Origin: Ancylobacter rudongensis | Lineage (GTDB): Bacteria; Pseudomonadota; Alphaproteobacteria; Rhizobiales; Xanthobacteraceae | Assembly (NCBI RefSeq): GCF_900100155.1 | Contig: NZ_FMTP01000003.1 | Span: 1-64,000, forward strand | Direction: 5' to 3' | DNA: 64,000 nt | In this document: one piece after another, positions 34,950-42,354 of the stretch | Layout of the letters: each line of letters opens with the position of its first letter | How positions within the stretch are numbered: the first letter of the stretch is position 1 | Made by a program: the position numbers and the translations under genes | Notes under the pieces: generated by a model | What the model was told of the DNA's origin: nothing | Database searches by the model: none | Seen by the model: only the letters and a program-made list of their open reading frames with translations

Positions 34950-35930
34950 TCAGACGGCCTCCGGCGCGGTGGCGTAGGGGGAGCTACGGGTGAAGAGCTC
35001 GAAAGTCGGCAAGGGGGCCGCGAGGGCCTCCTCAACCGCGGCATCGACCTCGGCGACGGCGCCGGCCTCGATCTGGTCTAGCCGCTCCGCGCTGACGGCA
35101 TCGGCAAGGCCCCGGCGGCTCACCTGGATGGGATCGCGCCGGTTCCATTCCGCGAGGTCGGCATCGCTCTGGTAGCCGCCCATGTCTGAGGTGGAAAAAC
35201 CCTGCATGCGGTAGGTCTTGGCCTCGATCAGGGTCGGGCCCTCGCCACGGCGGGCACGCTCCACCGCGGTCGCTACCGCCCGGTACATCGCCACCGTGTC
35301 ATTGCCGTCGACGATCTCCGCCGGCATCGCGTAGCCGGCGGCGCGGATGCTAAGATCGGCCACCGGCGACTGGACAGTGTGGTGGACAGTTAGGCCAAAC
35401 TGGTTGTGTTCGAGGATGAAGACGACCGGCAGCTTCCACAGCCCGGCCATGTTCATCGATTCATGGCAGATGCCGGTCTGGGCGGCGCCGTCGCCGAAGA
35501 AGCACATGGCGACATCAGCCGTGCCACGCACCTGGATCGACAGCGCCATGCCGGTGGCGGCGGGAATGGAGCCGCCGACGATGGCGTTGCCGCCGATCAT
35601 GCCGTTGTCCCTGTCGCCGATCAGCATATGGCCGGCGCGCCCGCCGCAGGTGCCGGTGGCGCGGCCGAGGATCTCGGCGGTCACGCCGCGAATGTCGACG
35701 CCCTTGCCGATGTAATGGGCATGGCCGCGATGGGTGGAGGTGACGAAGTCGCTCGTGCCGAGCACGGCGGTGGCGCCGATGCCGACGGCTTCCTGGCCGT
35801 CGCAGCGGTGGATCGGCCCGCGCGTCCTGCCGGCCTTGTGCAACTCGCCGAGCCGCTCCTCCAGCCGGCGCACGATGACCATCTTGCGGTGCATCTCAAG
35901 CTGTTCGTCGAGGGAAGGCGAATTCTTCAT
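34950..35930 (-). CDS. 2-oxo acid / acetoin dehydrogenase E1 component, alpha subunit
   Basis: A 326-residue E1 alpha with the TPP-binding motif starting GDGAAQTG (146-148 GDG) and ending at LEHN (Asn176). Also present: RTRGPIHRCDGQEAVGIGA, STHRGHAHYIGKG, GTCGGRAGHMLIG and the phosphorylation-loop-like YRMQGFSTSD. The sequence is closer to acetoin-type E1 than to pyruvate-type. First gene of the unit E1alpha-E1beta-E2-SDR-DUF3830; a palindromic GntR-type box lies 41 bases upstream. Confidence 0.9.
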   Translation of the reverse strand: MKNSPSLDEQLEMHRKMVIVRRLEERLGELHKAGRTRGPIHRCDGQEAVGIGATAVLGTSDFVTSTHRGHAHYIGKGVDIRGVTAEILGRATGTCGGRAGHMLIGDRDNGMIGGNAIVGGSIPAATGMALSIQVRGTADVAMCFFGDGAAQTGICHESMNMAGLWKLPVVFILEHNQFGLTVHHTVQSPVADLSIRAAGYAMPAEIVDGNDTVAMYRAVATAVERARRGEGPTLIEAKTYRMQGFSTSDMGGYQSDADLAEWNRRDPIQVSRRGLADAVSAERLDQIEAGAVAEVDAAVEEALAAPLPTFELFTRSSPYATAPEAV

Positions 35931-35970
35931 TTGCGAACCTCCGATGCCAATCGGGCATCGTTACACGATA

Positions 35971-35984
35971 TATGTTGTAACATA
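35971..35984. promoter_or_regulatory. Putative GntR operator 3 (E1/E2 unit)
   Basis: TATGTTGTAACATA is a palindrome with six-base arms around GT. It lies 41 bases upstream of the E1alpha start and is the most symmetrical of the seven related boxes except the one at 46810. Confidence 0.7.
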
Positions 35985-36026
35985 TTTGGCGCCAAGTCGA
36001 CGCCCTTCGCAGCTTTGTCGCCGGAT

Positions 36027-36923
36027 TCAGCCGCCGAGCGCGGAGAGAGCGAGGCTGGCCGCGAAAGCGTCCTCGGTAGCGATGCCGACCGAGATGAAGA
36101 CGGTGGTCTTCGTGATGTCGACCTGGGCTGTCCCGGCGAGTACCTCGCCGAGTTCGGCGTGAATGGTGGCGCCGGAGAGCAGGATGTTGCCGGATTCCTG
36201 GCTCGCCGCGTCCCGCGATTCCACAAGCACGAGGTTCTTCATCACCGCGTCGTCCAGCTCGCGGCCGTCAAGCCCGTTCCAGCCGACCGCGCTGAGATGG
36301 GCGCCGGGCTTGAGCCACTCGCCCTTCACCACCGGCTCACGGGCCGAGGTGGTGGTGGCGATCACGTCGGCACCGCGCACTGCGTCCTCGGCGCTGGCAT
36401 AGGCGGTGGCGCCGATCTCGGCGGCAAAGGCCTGCGCCTTGGCGACATCGCGCGCCCAGACCCGGACCTCGTCGAAGGCACGCACGCGGCGCATCGTCTC
36501 GAAATGGCCGTGTGCCTGGATACCGTTGCCGATAATGGTGAGCACTTTCGCGTCCGGGGCGGCGAGCCGGCGCGCCGCCATGGCCGAGACGGCGGAGGTC
36601 CGCATCTGGGTGATGTAAGTGCCATCCAGGACCGCCCTCGGGAGGCCGGTCCAGCGATCGAACACCACCACCACGGCATTGTGGCTCGGCAGGCCCCGGT
36701 CATGATTGCCGGGATAGTTGCCGACCAGCTTGACCGCGAAGACATCAGTCACCGCTGGCATCAGGCACATGTCGCCCCCGGCTTCGGCATCGATCACCCG
36801 CATCCGCACGGGCTGCAGCGAGGCGCCGGTAGAAAAGGCGATGAGCGCCTTCTCCATGGCGTTGATCAGCGTATCGATGTTGAGCACGGCGGCGATCTGG
36901 TCTCGGTCGTAATAGGGGAGCAT
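36027..36923 (-). CDS. Ornithine cyclodeaminase / mu-crystallin family reductase
   Basis: A 298-residue NAD(P)-dependent protein. Features: VRMRVIDAEAGGDMCLMPA, FAVKLVGNYPGN with the substrate-binding Lys, DGTYITQMRTSAVSAMAARRLA, a Rossmann motif IIGNGIQA, and TTTSAREPVVKGEWLKPGAH. The family includes ornithine cyclodeaminase, ketimine (delta1-piperideine/pyrroline-2-carboxylate) reductases and N-methylalanine-type enzymes. Next to a D-amino-acid dehydrogenase and with RidA and ProC in the island, a cyclic imine reductase role is plausible; specificity cannot be read here. Eight bases separate it from the DadA-like gene. Confidence 0.85.
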   Translation of the reverse strand: MLPYYDRDQIAAVLNIDTLINAMEKALIAFSTGASLQPVRMRVIDAEAGGDMCLMPAVTDVFAVKLVGNYPGNHDRGLPSHNAVVVVFDRWTGLPRAVLDGTYITQMRTSAVSAMAARRLAAPDAKVLTIIGNGIQAHGHFETMRRVRAFDEVRVWARDVAKAQAFAAEIGATAYASAEDAVRGADVIATTTSAREPVVKGEWLKPGAHLSAVGWNGLDGRELDDAVMKNLVLVESRDAASQESGNILLSGATIHAELGEVLAGTAQVDITKTTVFISVGIATEDAFAASLALSALGG

Positions 36924-36931
36924 CGCATCCT

Positions 36932-38179
36932 CTAGAAACGGGCGGGCGAGAAGGGGGTGATGTCGATCGGCGGCGTGCGGCCGGTGGCGATGTCGGCGAC
37001 GATGGCGCCGGTGACGCAGCCGCTAGACATGCCGACATGCTGGTGGCCGAAGGCCAGGATGATGTTCGCCGTGCGGTTGGAACGCCCAATCACCGGCAGC
37101 GCGTCGGGCATGGAGGGGCGGAAGCCCATCCAGCTCGATGACGGGCTTTCGATGATATCAGGCAGGAAGCGCTTGGCCGTGCGGTCGAGATAGGCGTGGC
37201 AGGCCGGGTTCGGTGGCTTGTCGAGGCCGGCAAGCTCCACCATTCCCGCGCAGCGAAGGCCCGCGGTCATCGGCGTCATGGCGAAGCCCGCCGTGGCGCT
37301 GGAGCAGGTGCGGCTGATGATACCGGCCTGCCCGGCGAACATGATGTGGTAGCCGCGCTCAGTCTCCAGCGGCAGCTTTTCGACGGCACCGCCGAACAGG
37401 CGGCGCGCCTGCGCGCCGGCAGCAAGGACGGCCTGGTTGTAGACACTGTCCTGCATGCCGGCGACGCGGATCCGTCCGTCCGGGCGGGCTTCCAGCGTGC
37501 GCACCTCGTCGCGCTGAAAGCGCCCGCCCTGGGCGCAGAAATGCTCCACCAGCGTGGCGCAGACATCGACCGTGCTGAGATAGTGCAGGGCCGAATGGAA
37601 ATACAACGCCCGCACGAACACTGGGGCCAGATTGGGCTCCAGCCGACGGATCTCGGCAGCGTCGATCTCCTGGACGTCGTCGGCGAGCCGTTTGTAGAGC
37701 GCGACTTCGCCGGCGCTGGCGCGGTAGGCGGCCTCGCTTTCATAGAGATGGAGATAGCCGCCGCCGCGCATCAGCCGGTCCGCCCCGCACTCGCGGAACA
37801 GCGGCAGCGCGTAATCGAGATTGCGCGACAGCAGCGTGTGCATCGCCTGCGCGATACGCGTCACTTCCGCCGCGGTGCAGTGGGAGAGGAACGACAGCAG
37901 CCACGGCAGCATGCGCGGCGCGTAGCCCCAATCGATGCTCAGCGGCGAGCCGGCGGCGAACAGCAGCGGGAGCAGCCGCCGGGGAATGGACGGGCTGTTG
38001 ATCGGCACAAAGGCATGCGGCGCCAGCGCCGCCGCATTGCCGAAGGTCGCGCCCTGGCCGGGCTCGTCCCGATCGATCAAGGTGACGGCGAACCCCGCCT
38101 TCTGGAGGTACAGGGCCGAGGAGATGCCGACAATGCCCGCGCCGATGACGGCTATGTTCTGCTCGCCGGGTGCCGGCAT
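36932..38179 (-). CDS. FAD-dependent D-amino-acid dehydrogenase (DadA-like, DAO family)
   Basis: A 415-residue flavoprotein with the N-terminal dinucleotide motif GAGIVGISSALYLQKAG, acidic end LIDRDEPGQGATFGNA, and the DAO C-terminal block WMGFRPSMPDALPVIG with AFGHQHVGMSSG. This pattern fits DadA, which oxidises D-amino acids to imino acids and passes electrons to the quinone pool. The ATG at 38179 has GGAGG upstream. Middle gene of the SDR-DadA-OCD unit. Its imine product would be a substrate for RidA or the OCD-type reductase. Confidence 0.88.
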   Translation of the reverse strand: MPAPGEQNIAVIGAGIVGISSALYLQKAGFAVTLIDRDEPGQGATFGNAAALAPHAFVPINSPSIPRRLLPLLFAAGSPLSIDWGYAPRMLPWLLSFLSHCTAAEVTRIAQAMHTLLSRNLDYALPLFRECGADRLMRGGGYLHLYESEAAYRASAGEVALYKRLADDVQEIDAAEIRRLEPNLAPVFVRALYFHSALHYLSTVDVCATLVEHFCAQGGRFQRDEVRTLEARPDGRIRVAGMQDSVYNQAVLAAGAQARRLFGGAVEKLPLETERGYHIMFAGQAGIISRTCSSATAGFAMTPMTAGLRCAGMVELAGLDKPPNPACHAYLDRTAKRFLPDIIESPSSSWMGFRPSMPDALPVIGRSNRTANIILAFGHQHVGMSSGCVTGAIVADIATGRTPPIDITPFSPARF

Positions 38180-38216
38180 GGCGTCCTCCGATCGCGCTCT
38201 GCGGATCCGCCTTCGC

Positions 38217-38969
38217 TCACTTGCCGAGCTGGCGGTTGTACATCCGGGTTCCACCGACGACCTGATGGGTCGGCACCACCTCGATCTGCGAGACGCACAC
38301 ATGCGGGGGCGTGCTCAGTACATATTCGATGGCGTCGGCAATGTCGGTCGCCTGCAGGCATTCATAGGGGTCGTAGAGCAGGGCGTCGGACTTGGAATGG
38401 TCGCCGTCGAACATCTCGGCATGCATGCCGGTGCGGACGCGGCCGGGGCGGATCTCAGTGACCCGGACATCGGTGCCGAACAGTTCCATGCGCAGATTGG
38501 CGCTCATATTGTGCACCGCGCCTTTGGAGGCGCTGTACATCGGCTGGCCGGCGGAAGGATAGGGGCCGGCGAGCGAGCCGAAATTGACGATATGACCGCG
38601 ATTGCGTTCCACCATACCTGGGACGGTGGCCGAAAGCGCGTTGTGGATGCCCATCACATTGACGTCGAGGATGCGCTGGGCCGACGCGGTGGGCACCGAA
38701 TAGAGCGTGCCCGTCACCCCCAGTACGCCGGCGGCGTTGATGAGGATGTCGATCTCTTGGCCGGAGAAGGTGCTGCGCATCGCCTCCGAATCGGTCACAT
38801 CCATGAACACCGTCTCGACCTCGGGCAGGCCCTTGAGTTCGTCGAGCTTCGCCTGGTCGTTCGACAGGGCGATGGTATGGACGCCATGGCGGGTCAGCAT
38901 GCGCACCATGGCGGAGCCCAGACCACCGCTGCCGCCCGTGACCAGAGCGCGCATTCCCTTCTCAAGCAT
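38217..38969 (-). CDS. Short-chain dehydrogenase/reductase (SDR)
   Basis: A 250-residue SDR with GGSGGLGS, NAAGVLG, FGSLAGP (catalytic Ser) and YSASKGAVHNMSANLR. It is a paralogue of the SDR at 31923-32636, sharing the YECLQ...DIADAIEYVLSTP and THQVVGG end. The ATG at 38969 is chosen for its GGGAGGG site five bases upstream. First gene of the unit ending with the OCD-type reductase. A TTTGTTATATCA box lies about 40 bases upstream. Confidence 0.88.
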   Translation of the reverse strand: MLEKGMRALVTGGSGGLGSAMVRMLTRHGVHTIALSNDQAKLDELKGLPEVETVFMDVTDSEAMRSTFSGQEIDILINAAGVLGVTGTLYSVPTASAQRILDVNVMGIHNALSATVPGMVERNRGHIVNFGSLAGPYPSAGQPMYSASKGAVHNMSANLRMELFGTDVRVTEIRPGRVRTGMHAEMFDGDHSKSDALLYDPYECLQATDIADAIEYVLSTPPHVCVSQIEVVPTHQVVGGTRMYNRQLGK

Positions 38970-39009
38970 GGAGACCCTCCCCTTCACGTGATCCGACATG
39001 AAGGATGTT

Positions 39010-39023
39010 ATTTGTTATATCAA
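39010..39023. promoter_or_regulatory. Putative GntR operator 4 (SDR-DadA-OCD unit)
   Basis: ATTTGTTATATCAA carries the regulon core TTTGTTATA and lies 41 bases upstream of the SDR start. Confidence 0.6.
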
Positions 39024-39193
39024 GCCTCCGTCAAGCGTCATTGCGGGGAATGCGTGCGCGCATCGATACGACCGTCGATGGGCGCGCCAAGACCGTTTGA
39101 ACGCGAAATTTCAGCGGTGGCACGGGCCAACCGACCGCTCGGAACCCGGCGGCGCTGCGCGGGTGATTCCGTCGCCCGCCCGCGCCGTCCGCC

Positions 39194-39874
39194 TCATTCC
39201 TCTTCGCGCACGGCGCGATAAAAGGCCTGCGAGGAATATTCGATGTCGTGCGCGATAGCGTCGGCGATCGCCTGCGGATTGCCTTCGCGCACCGCGCGGA
39301 TGATGGCGATATGGTTGAGAATACCGTCGTCCGTATTGGAAAAGGCGGGGTAAATTGTCTTGATGTAGGACCCGGTGCGCAGCCAGCAACTCTCGATCAT
39401 CTTCACCAGGAGCGGCATCTTCGATGCCTCGTAAATGGTGAAATGGAAGATCCAGTTCAACTCAGTCAGCAACGTGTAGTTTTTTTCGCGGTTTGCTTCG
39501 ATGAGCCGGTCGTTGATGGAGCTTATCTCGATGATGTCGTCGCGCGTGATGTTTGGCGCGGCCTCGCGGGCGGCAAGGCTTTCGAGCGAGCAGCGGATCT
39601 TGACCAGTTCCCGGATATTCTCTTCATCGAGACGGGGAATATAGATCGAGCCGTTGCTGCCAAGCTCCAATACGCCTTCGGCCGCCAGGTTGAACAGGGC
39701 CTCGCGCGCCGGGGTGAGGCTGACTCCGAGCGAGCCGGCCACCGCGCGCAGGGTCAGCTTCTCTCCCGGCTTGAACAGGCCGGCCATGATCGCATTCCGA
39801 AGCTGGTCGCGTACGCGCACGCCGAGCGTCTCGGTGCGCTGGAAGGGAGAGAAGTTGGAGAGAGCTTCAACCAT
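39194..39874 (-). CDS. GntR-family regulator, FCD/FadR subfamily
   Basis: A 226-residue regulator. The N-terminal winged HTH reads VRDQLRNAIMAGLFKPGEKL, LRAVAGSLGVSLTPAREALFNL and AAEGVLEL. The C-terminal FCD ligand-binding domain shows EENIRELVKIRCSLESLAAR, FHFTIYEAS and HIAIIRAVREGNPQAIADAI, with His residues placed for metal binding. The ATG at 39874 is used; a TTG at 39892 is an alternative. Its own upstream region and six other gaps in the island carry the same TTTGTTATA-type box, so it is the best candidate for the regulon repressor and is probably autoregulated. Confidence 0.88.
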   Translation of the reverse strand: MVEALSNFSPFQRTETLGVRVRDQLRNAIMAGLFKPGEKLTLRAVAGSLGVSLTPAREALFNLAAEGVLELGSNGSIYIPRLDEENIRELVKIRCSLESLAAREAAPNITRDDIIEISSINDRLIEANREKNYTLLTELNWIFHFTIYEASKMPLLVKMIESCWLRTGSYIKTIYPAFSNTDDGILNHIAIIRAVREGNPQAIADAIAHDIEYSSQAFYRAVREEE

Positions 39875-39899
39875 CGGTACGTCCCCGGCCAATTTCTTC

Positions 39900-39914
39900 G
39901 TTTGTTATGATATG
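39900..39914. promoter_or_regulatory. Putative GntR operator 5 (regulator gene)
   Basis: GTTTGTTATGATATG has the core TTTGTTAT and lies 26 bases upstream of the GntR start codon, as expected for autoregulation. Confidence 0.55.
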
Positions 39915-40007
39915 CATCAAGCGCGTCAAGCTCATAACCTTTGCTGCGGGTCGTTTAAGGCGGGGCCACGCCCTTCCTGTTTCAACGCACGCTCACTGTT
40001 GCAAAAC

Positions 40008-40022
40008 TTTTATAACATATTA
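40008..40022. promoter_or_regulatory. Putative GntR operator 6 (racemase-oxidase unit)
   Basis: TTTTATAACATATTA, read on the minus strand, gives TAATATGTTATAAAA with the core TGTTATAA. It lies 100 bases upstream of the racemase GTG in the divergent gap with the regulator gene. Confidence 0.55.
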
Positions 40023-40122
40023 CACTTCGCGCCAGTCGATGCCAAGGTGGCCGCGATGAAGGTAGCCGCAACGCCCAGTCGGCCGCCTCTCGCCTGTCGG
40101 TCCGCACGAAGGATCTGGTTGC

Positions 40123-40911
40123 GTGAAACTTTGCTGGATACACCCCACAACCGCCAGTGACGCCCTCGCCCCGCTCTGGCAGAAGCTGGACGCGGCCGTG
40201 CGGCCCGCGCTGCACCAGGGCACCGAGCTGGAGTTCCGCTTTCTGCCCAGAAGCGGCAATTTCGTCCGCTCCGCCTATGCCGAGCACATCAATTCGGTGC
40301 ACATCGTCGAGGCGGCACTGAAGGCGGAGGCGGACGGGTTCGACGGCATCTTCCTCGGCTGCTGGAACGACCCGCTCTGGGAGGCCCGCGAGGTGCTTTC
40401 GGTGCCTGTCGGCTCAGTCAGCGAGCAGTCCATGCTGGCGGCGCTCGCCATGGGCAAGCGGCTCGCGGTCGTCACCGTCTCGCAGAAGACCACGGTTGCG
40501 ATCGAGAATGACCTGCTGGCCTATGGCCTGCGCGACCGCGCGATCGTGCGTCCGGTACGCACCATCCTGCCGGAATCCGATGCGGATCTGCTGCTCGGCG
40601 CGGTCTCCGACCCGTATGCCGCCTTCATCCCGCGCGTCGAGGAGGTGGCGAAGACCTGCATCGCCGACGGGGCCGACGTCATCCTCGTCGGCTGTGCCTA
40701 TTACGGCCCGCTGCTGCGCATGGCCGGCTACACGGAAGTGCCGGGCACGGGCGTGCCGGTGGTGGATTCCTCGACCGTGGCGCTCAAATATCTCGAAGCC
40801 ATGACCGACATCGCGATGAAGCTCGGCACGGTGAAGAGCACGCGCCTGCAGCTGCGCCCCCCGCCGCGCGAATCGCTCGACATGGCGCGCCGCAGCCTCT
40901 CGCTGATCTGA
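40123..40911 (+). CDS. Aspartate/glutamate/hydantoin racemase family protein
   Basis: A 262-residue cytosolic protein with the two catalytic cysteines of the family: GIFLGCWNDP and VILVGCAYYGPLL. Conserved surroundings are VHIVEAALKAEADGFDGIF and GKRLAVVTVSQKT. Members include hydantoin racemase, Asp/Glu racemase and maleate isomerase. GTG start with GAAGGAT upstream. It heads the plus-strand unit with a DAO-type oxidase and a TMADH-like demethylase, so it may interconvert stereoisomers before oxidation. Exact substrate unknown. Confidence 0.85.
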   Translation: MKLCWIHPTTASDALAPLWQKLDAAVRPALHQGTELEFRFLPRSGNFVRSAYAEHINSVHIVEAALKAEADGFDGIFLGCWNDPLWEAREVLSVPVGSVSEQSMLAALAMGKRLAVVTVSQKTTVAIENDLLAYGLRDRAIVRPVRTILPESDADLLLGAVSDPYAAFIPRVEEVAKTCIADGADVILVGCAYYGPLLRMAGYTEVPGTGVPVVDSSTVALKYLEAMTDIAMKLGTVKSTRLQLRPPPRESLDMARRSLSLI

Positions 40912-40947
40912 ATCCACTCCTCAACGTCCGAACACAGGGGCCCTCCC

Positions 40948-42270
40948 ATGTCGCTGGCCAGTCCGATCGACAGCAAACTCGAAGGTGTCGTCTGGAAGCG
41001 GACGTTGAAGGAGCCCGTGCTCTCCTACCCGACGCTTGCCGGCGAGGAGAGTACCGATATCGTGGTGGTCGGGGCCGGGTTCTGCGGCCTCAATGCCGCG
41101 CTCGCCGCCGCCAAGACGGGACAGAAGGTCATTCTGTTGGAAGCCGGCATTGTTGGCAGCGGCGCCTCGGGGCGCAATGGCGGTTACAATGTCCCCCAAT
41201 TCCCCGGCCCCATCACGCCCGGCGTCGTTGAGGCGGTCATCGGCAAGAAAAAGGGACAGGCGCTTTCCGAGCTGGTGCTCGGCGGCGCGGATGCCGTCTT
41301 CCGGCAGATCGAGCGCTACCAGATCAACTGTTCGGCGGTGCAGCATGGCTGGGTGCAGCCGGCCCATTCCGAAGCTTCCCTCGCCAAGGTGAAGAAGGTG
41401 TTTGACGCCTGGAAGGCCTGGGGCGCGGATGTGACCTGGCTCTCGCAGGGCGACCTCTCCGCCCGCCTCGGGGCGGCCGGCTATATCGCCGGCTGGTTCA
41501 ACCCGACCGGCGGCACGGTCAACCCCTATGGCCTGACCATCGGCCTCGGCCGGGCGGCGACCCAGGAAGGCGTTCGCATCTTCGAGAAGAGCCCGGTCGA
41601 CGGCATCGAGGAAGGCCCCGGCGGCGTCACCGTCAAGGCCGGTCCCAGCCGTGTTTTGGCGAAGCGTGTCATCGTCGCCACCAATGCCTATACCGGCGAT
41701 TTCCTCCCCGATGTGCAGCGCGCGACCGTGCCGGTCTATCTCTACCACGCCGCCACCCACCCGCTGCGGGCGGAGCTGAGGGCCTCGATCCTGCCGGGTG
41801 GGGAGTGCTTCACCGATTTGCGCAAGTCCGGCGGGTTCGGCCGGCTGGACGATGCCGGGCGGCTGATTTCCGGTGGCGCGGTGTTCGCCTTCGGCGATAA
41901 GCAGGCCTATGGCATCGCCCATGCGAAGAACCGCATGCGCCAGCTCTTCCCGCAACTGACCGATGCGGATTGCGAATTCGAGGATTACTGGGAAGGCTAC
42001 TGCGCCGTCACCGAAAGCTACCTGCCGCAGGTGCAGCGCCTGGGCAAGGAGGTGTTCGCGGTGGTGGGCTTCTCCACCCGCGGCGTCAATCTGGCGCAGA
42101 ATCTCGGGCGGGTGGTGGGCGAGTTCGCCGCCGGCACGCGCAGCCTCGACGAGGTGCCGGTCGCGGTGATCGAGCAGCGGCGCGACGTGCCGCTCTGGGC
42201 GCTGAAGGTACGGGCCGCCCGCCTTGTCTTCCCGCTTTACCAGGCCAAGGACCGGCTCGGCCTGAGCTGA
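40948..42270 (+). CDS. FAD-dependent oxidoreductase (DAO family, PuuB/OrdL-like)
   Basis: A 440-residue flavoprotein. It opens with WKRTLKEPVLSYPTLAGEES, the typical lead of gamma-glutamylputrescine oxidase-like proteins, then the Rossmann motif VVVGAGFCGLNAALAAAKTG and ASGRNGGYNVPQ. The C-terminal part has EDYWEGYCAVTESYLPQVQRL and GFSTRGVNLAQNLGR. The family oxidises secondary or primary amines, often N-substituted amino acids, giving imines and H2O2 or reduced carrier. It lies between the racemase and the demethylase in one unit. Confidence 0.88.
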   Translation: MSLASPIDSKLEGVVWKRTLKEPVLSYPTLAGEESTDIVVVGAGFCGLNAALAAAKTGQKVILLEAGIVGSGASGRNGGYNVPQFPGPITPGVVEAVIGKKKGQALSELVLGGADAVFRQIERYQINCSAVQHGWVQPAHSEASLAKVKKVFDAWKAWGADVTWLSQGDLSARLGAAGYIAGWFNPTGGTVNPYGLTIGLGRAATQEGVRIFEKSPVDGIEEGPGGVTVKAGPSRVLAKRVIVATNAYTGDFLPDVQRATVPVYLYHAATHPLRAELRASILPGGECFTDLRKSGGFGRLDDAGRLISGGAVFAFGDKQAYGIAHAKNRMRQLFPQLTDADCEFEDYWEGYCAVTESYLPQVQRLGKEVFAVVGFSTRGVNLAQNLGRVVGEFAAGTRSLDEVPVAVIEQRRDVPLWALKVRAARLVFPLYQAKDRLGLS

Positions 42271-42354
42271 GGCGGCCCTTTCCGCCCCGTGCCGTTTGCG
42301 CCCGGGAGCGTGGACGGTGGCGGGGTTTCGACTTCCGGCCCATCGGAGCGCACC

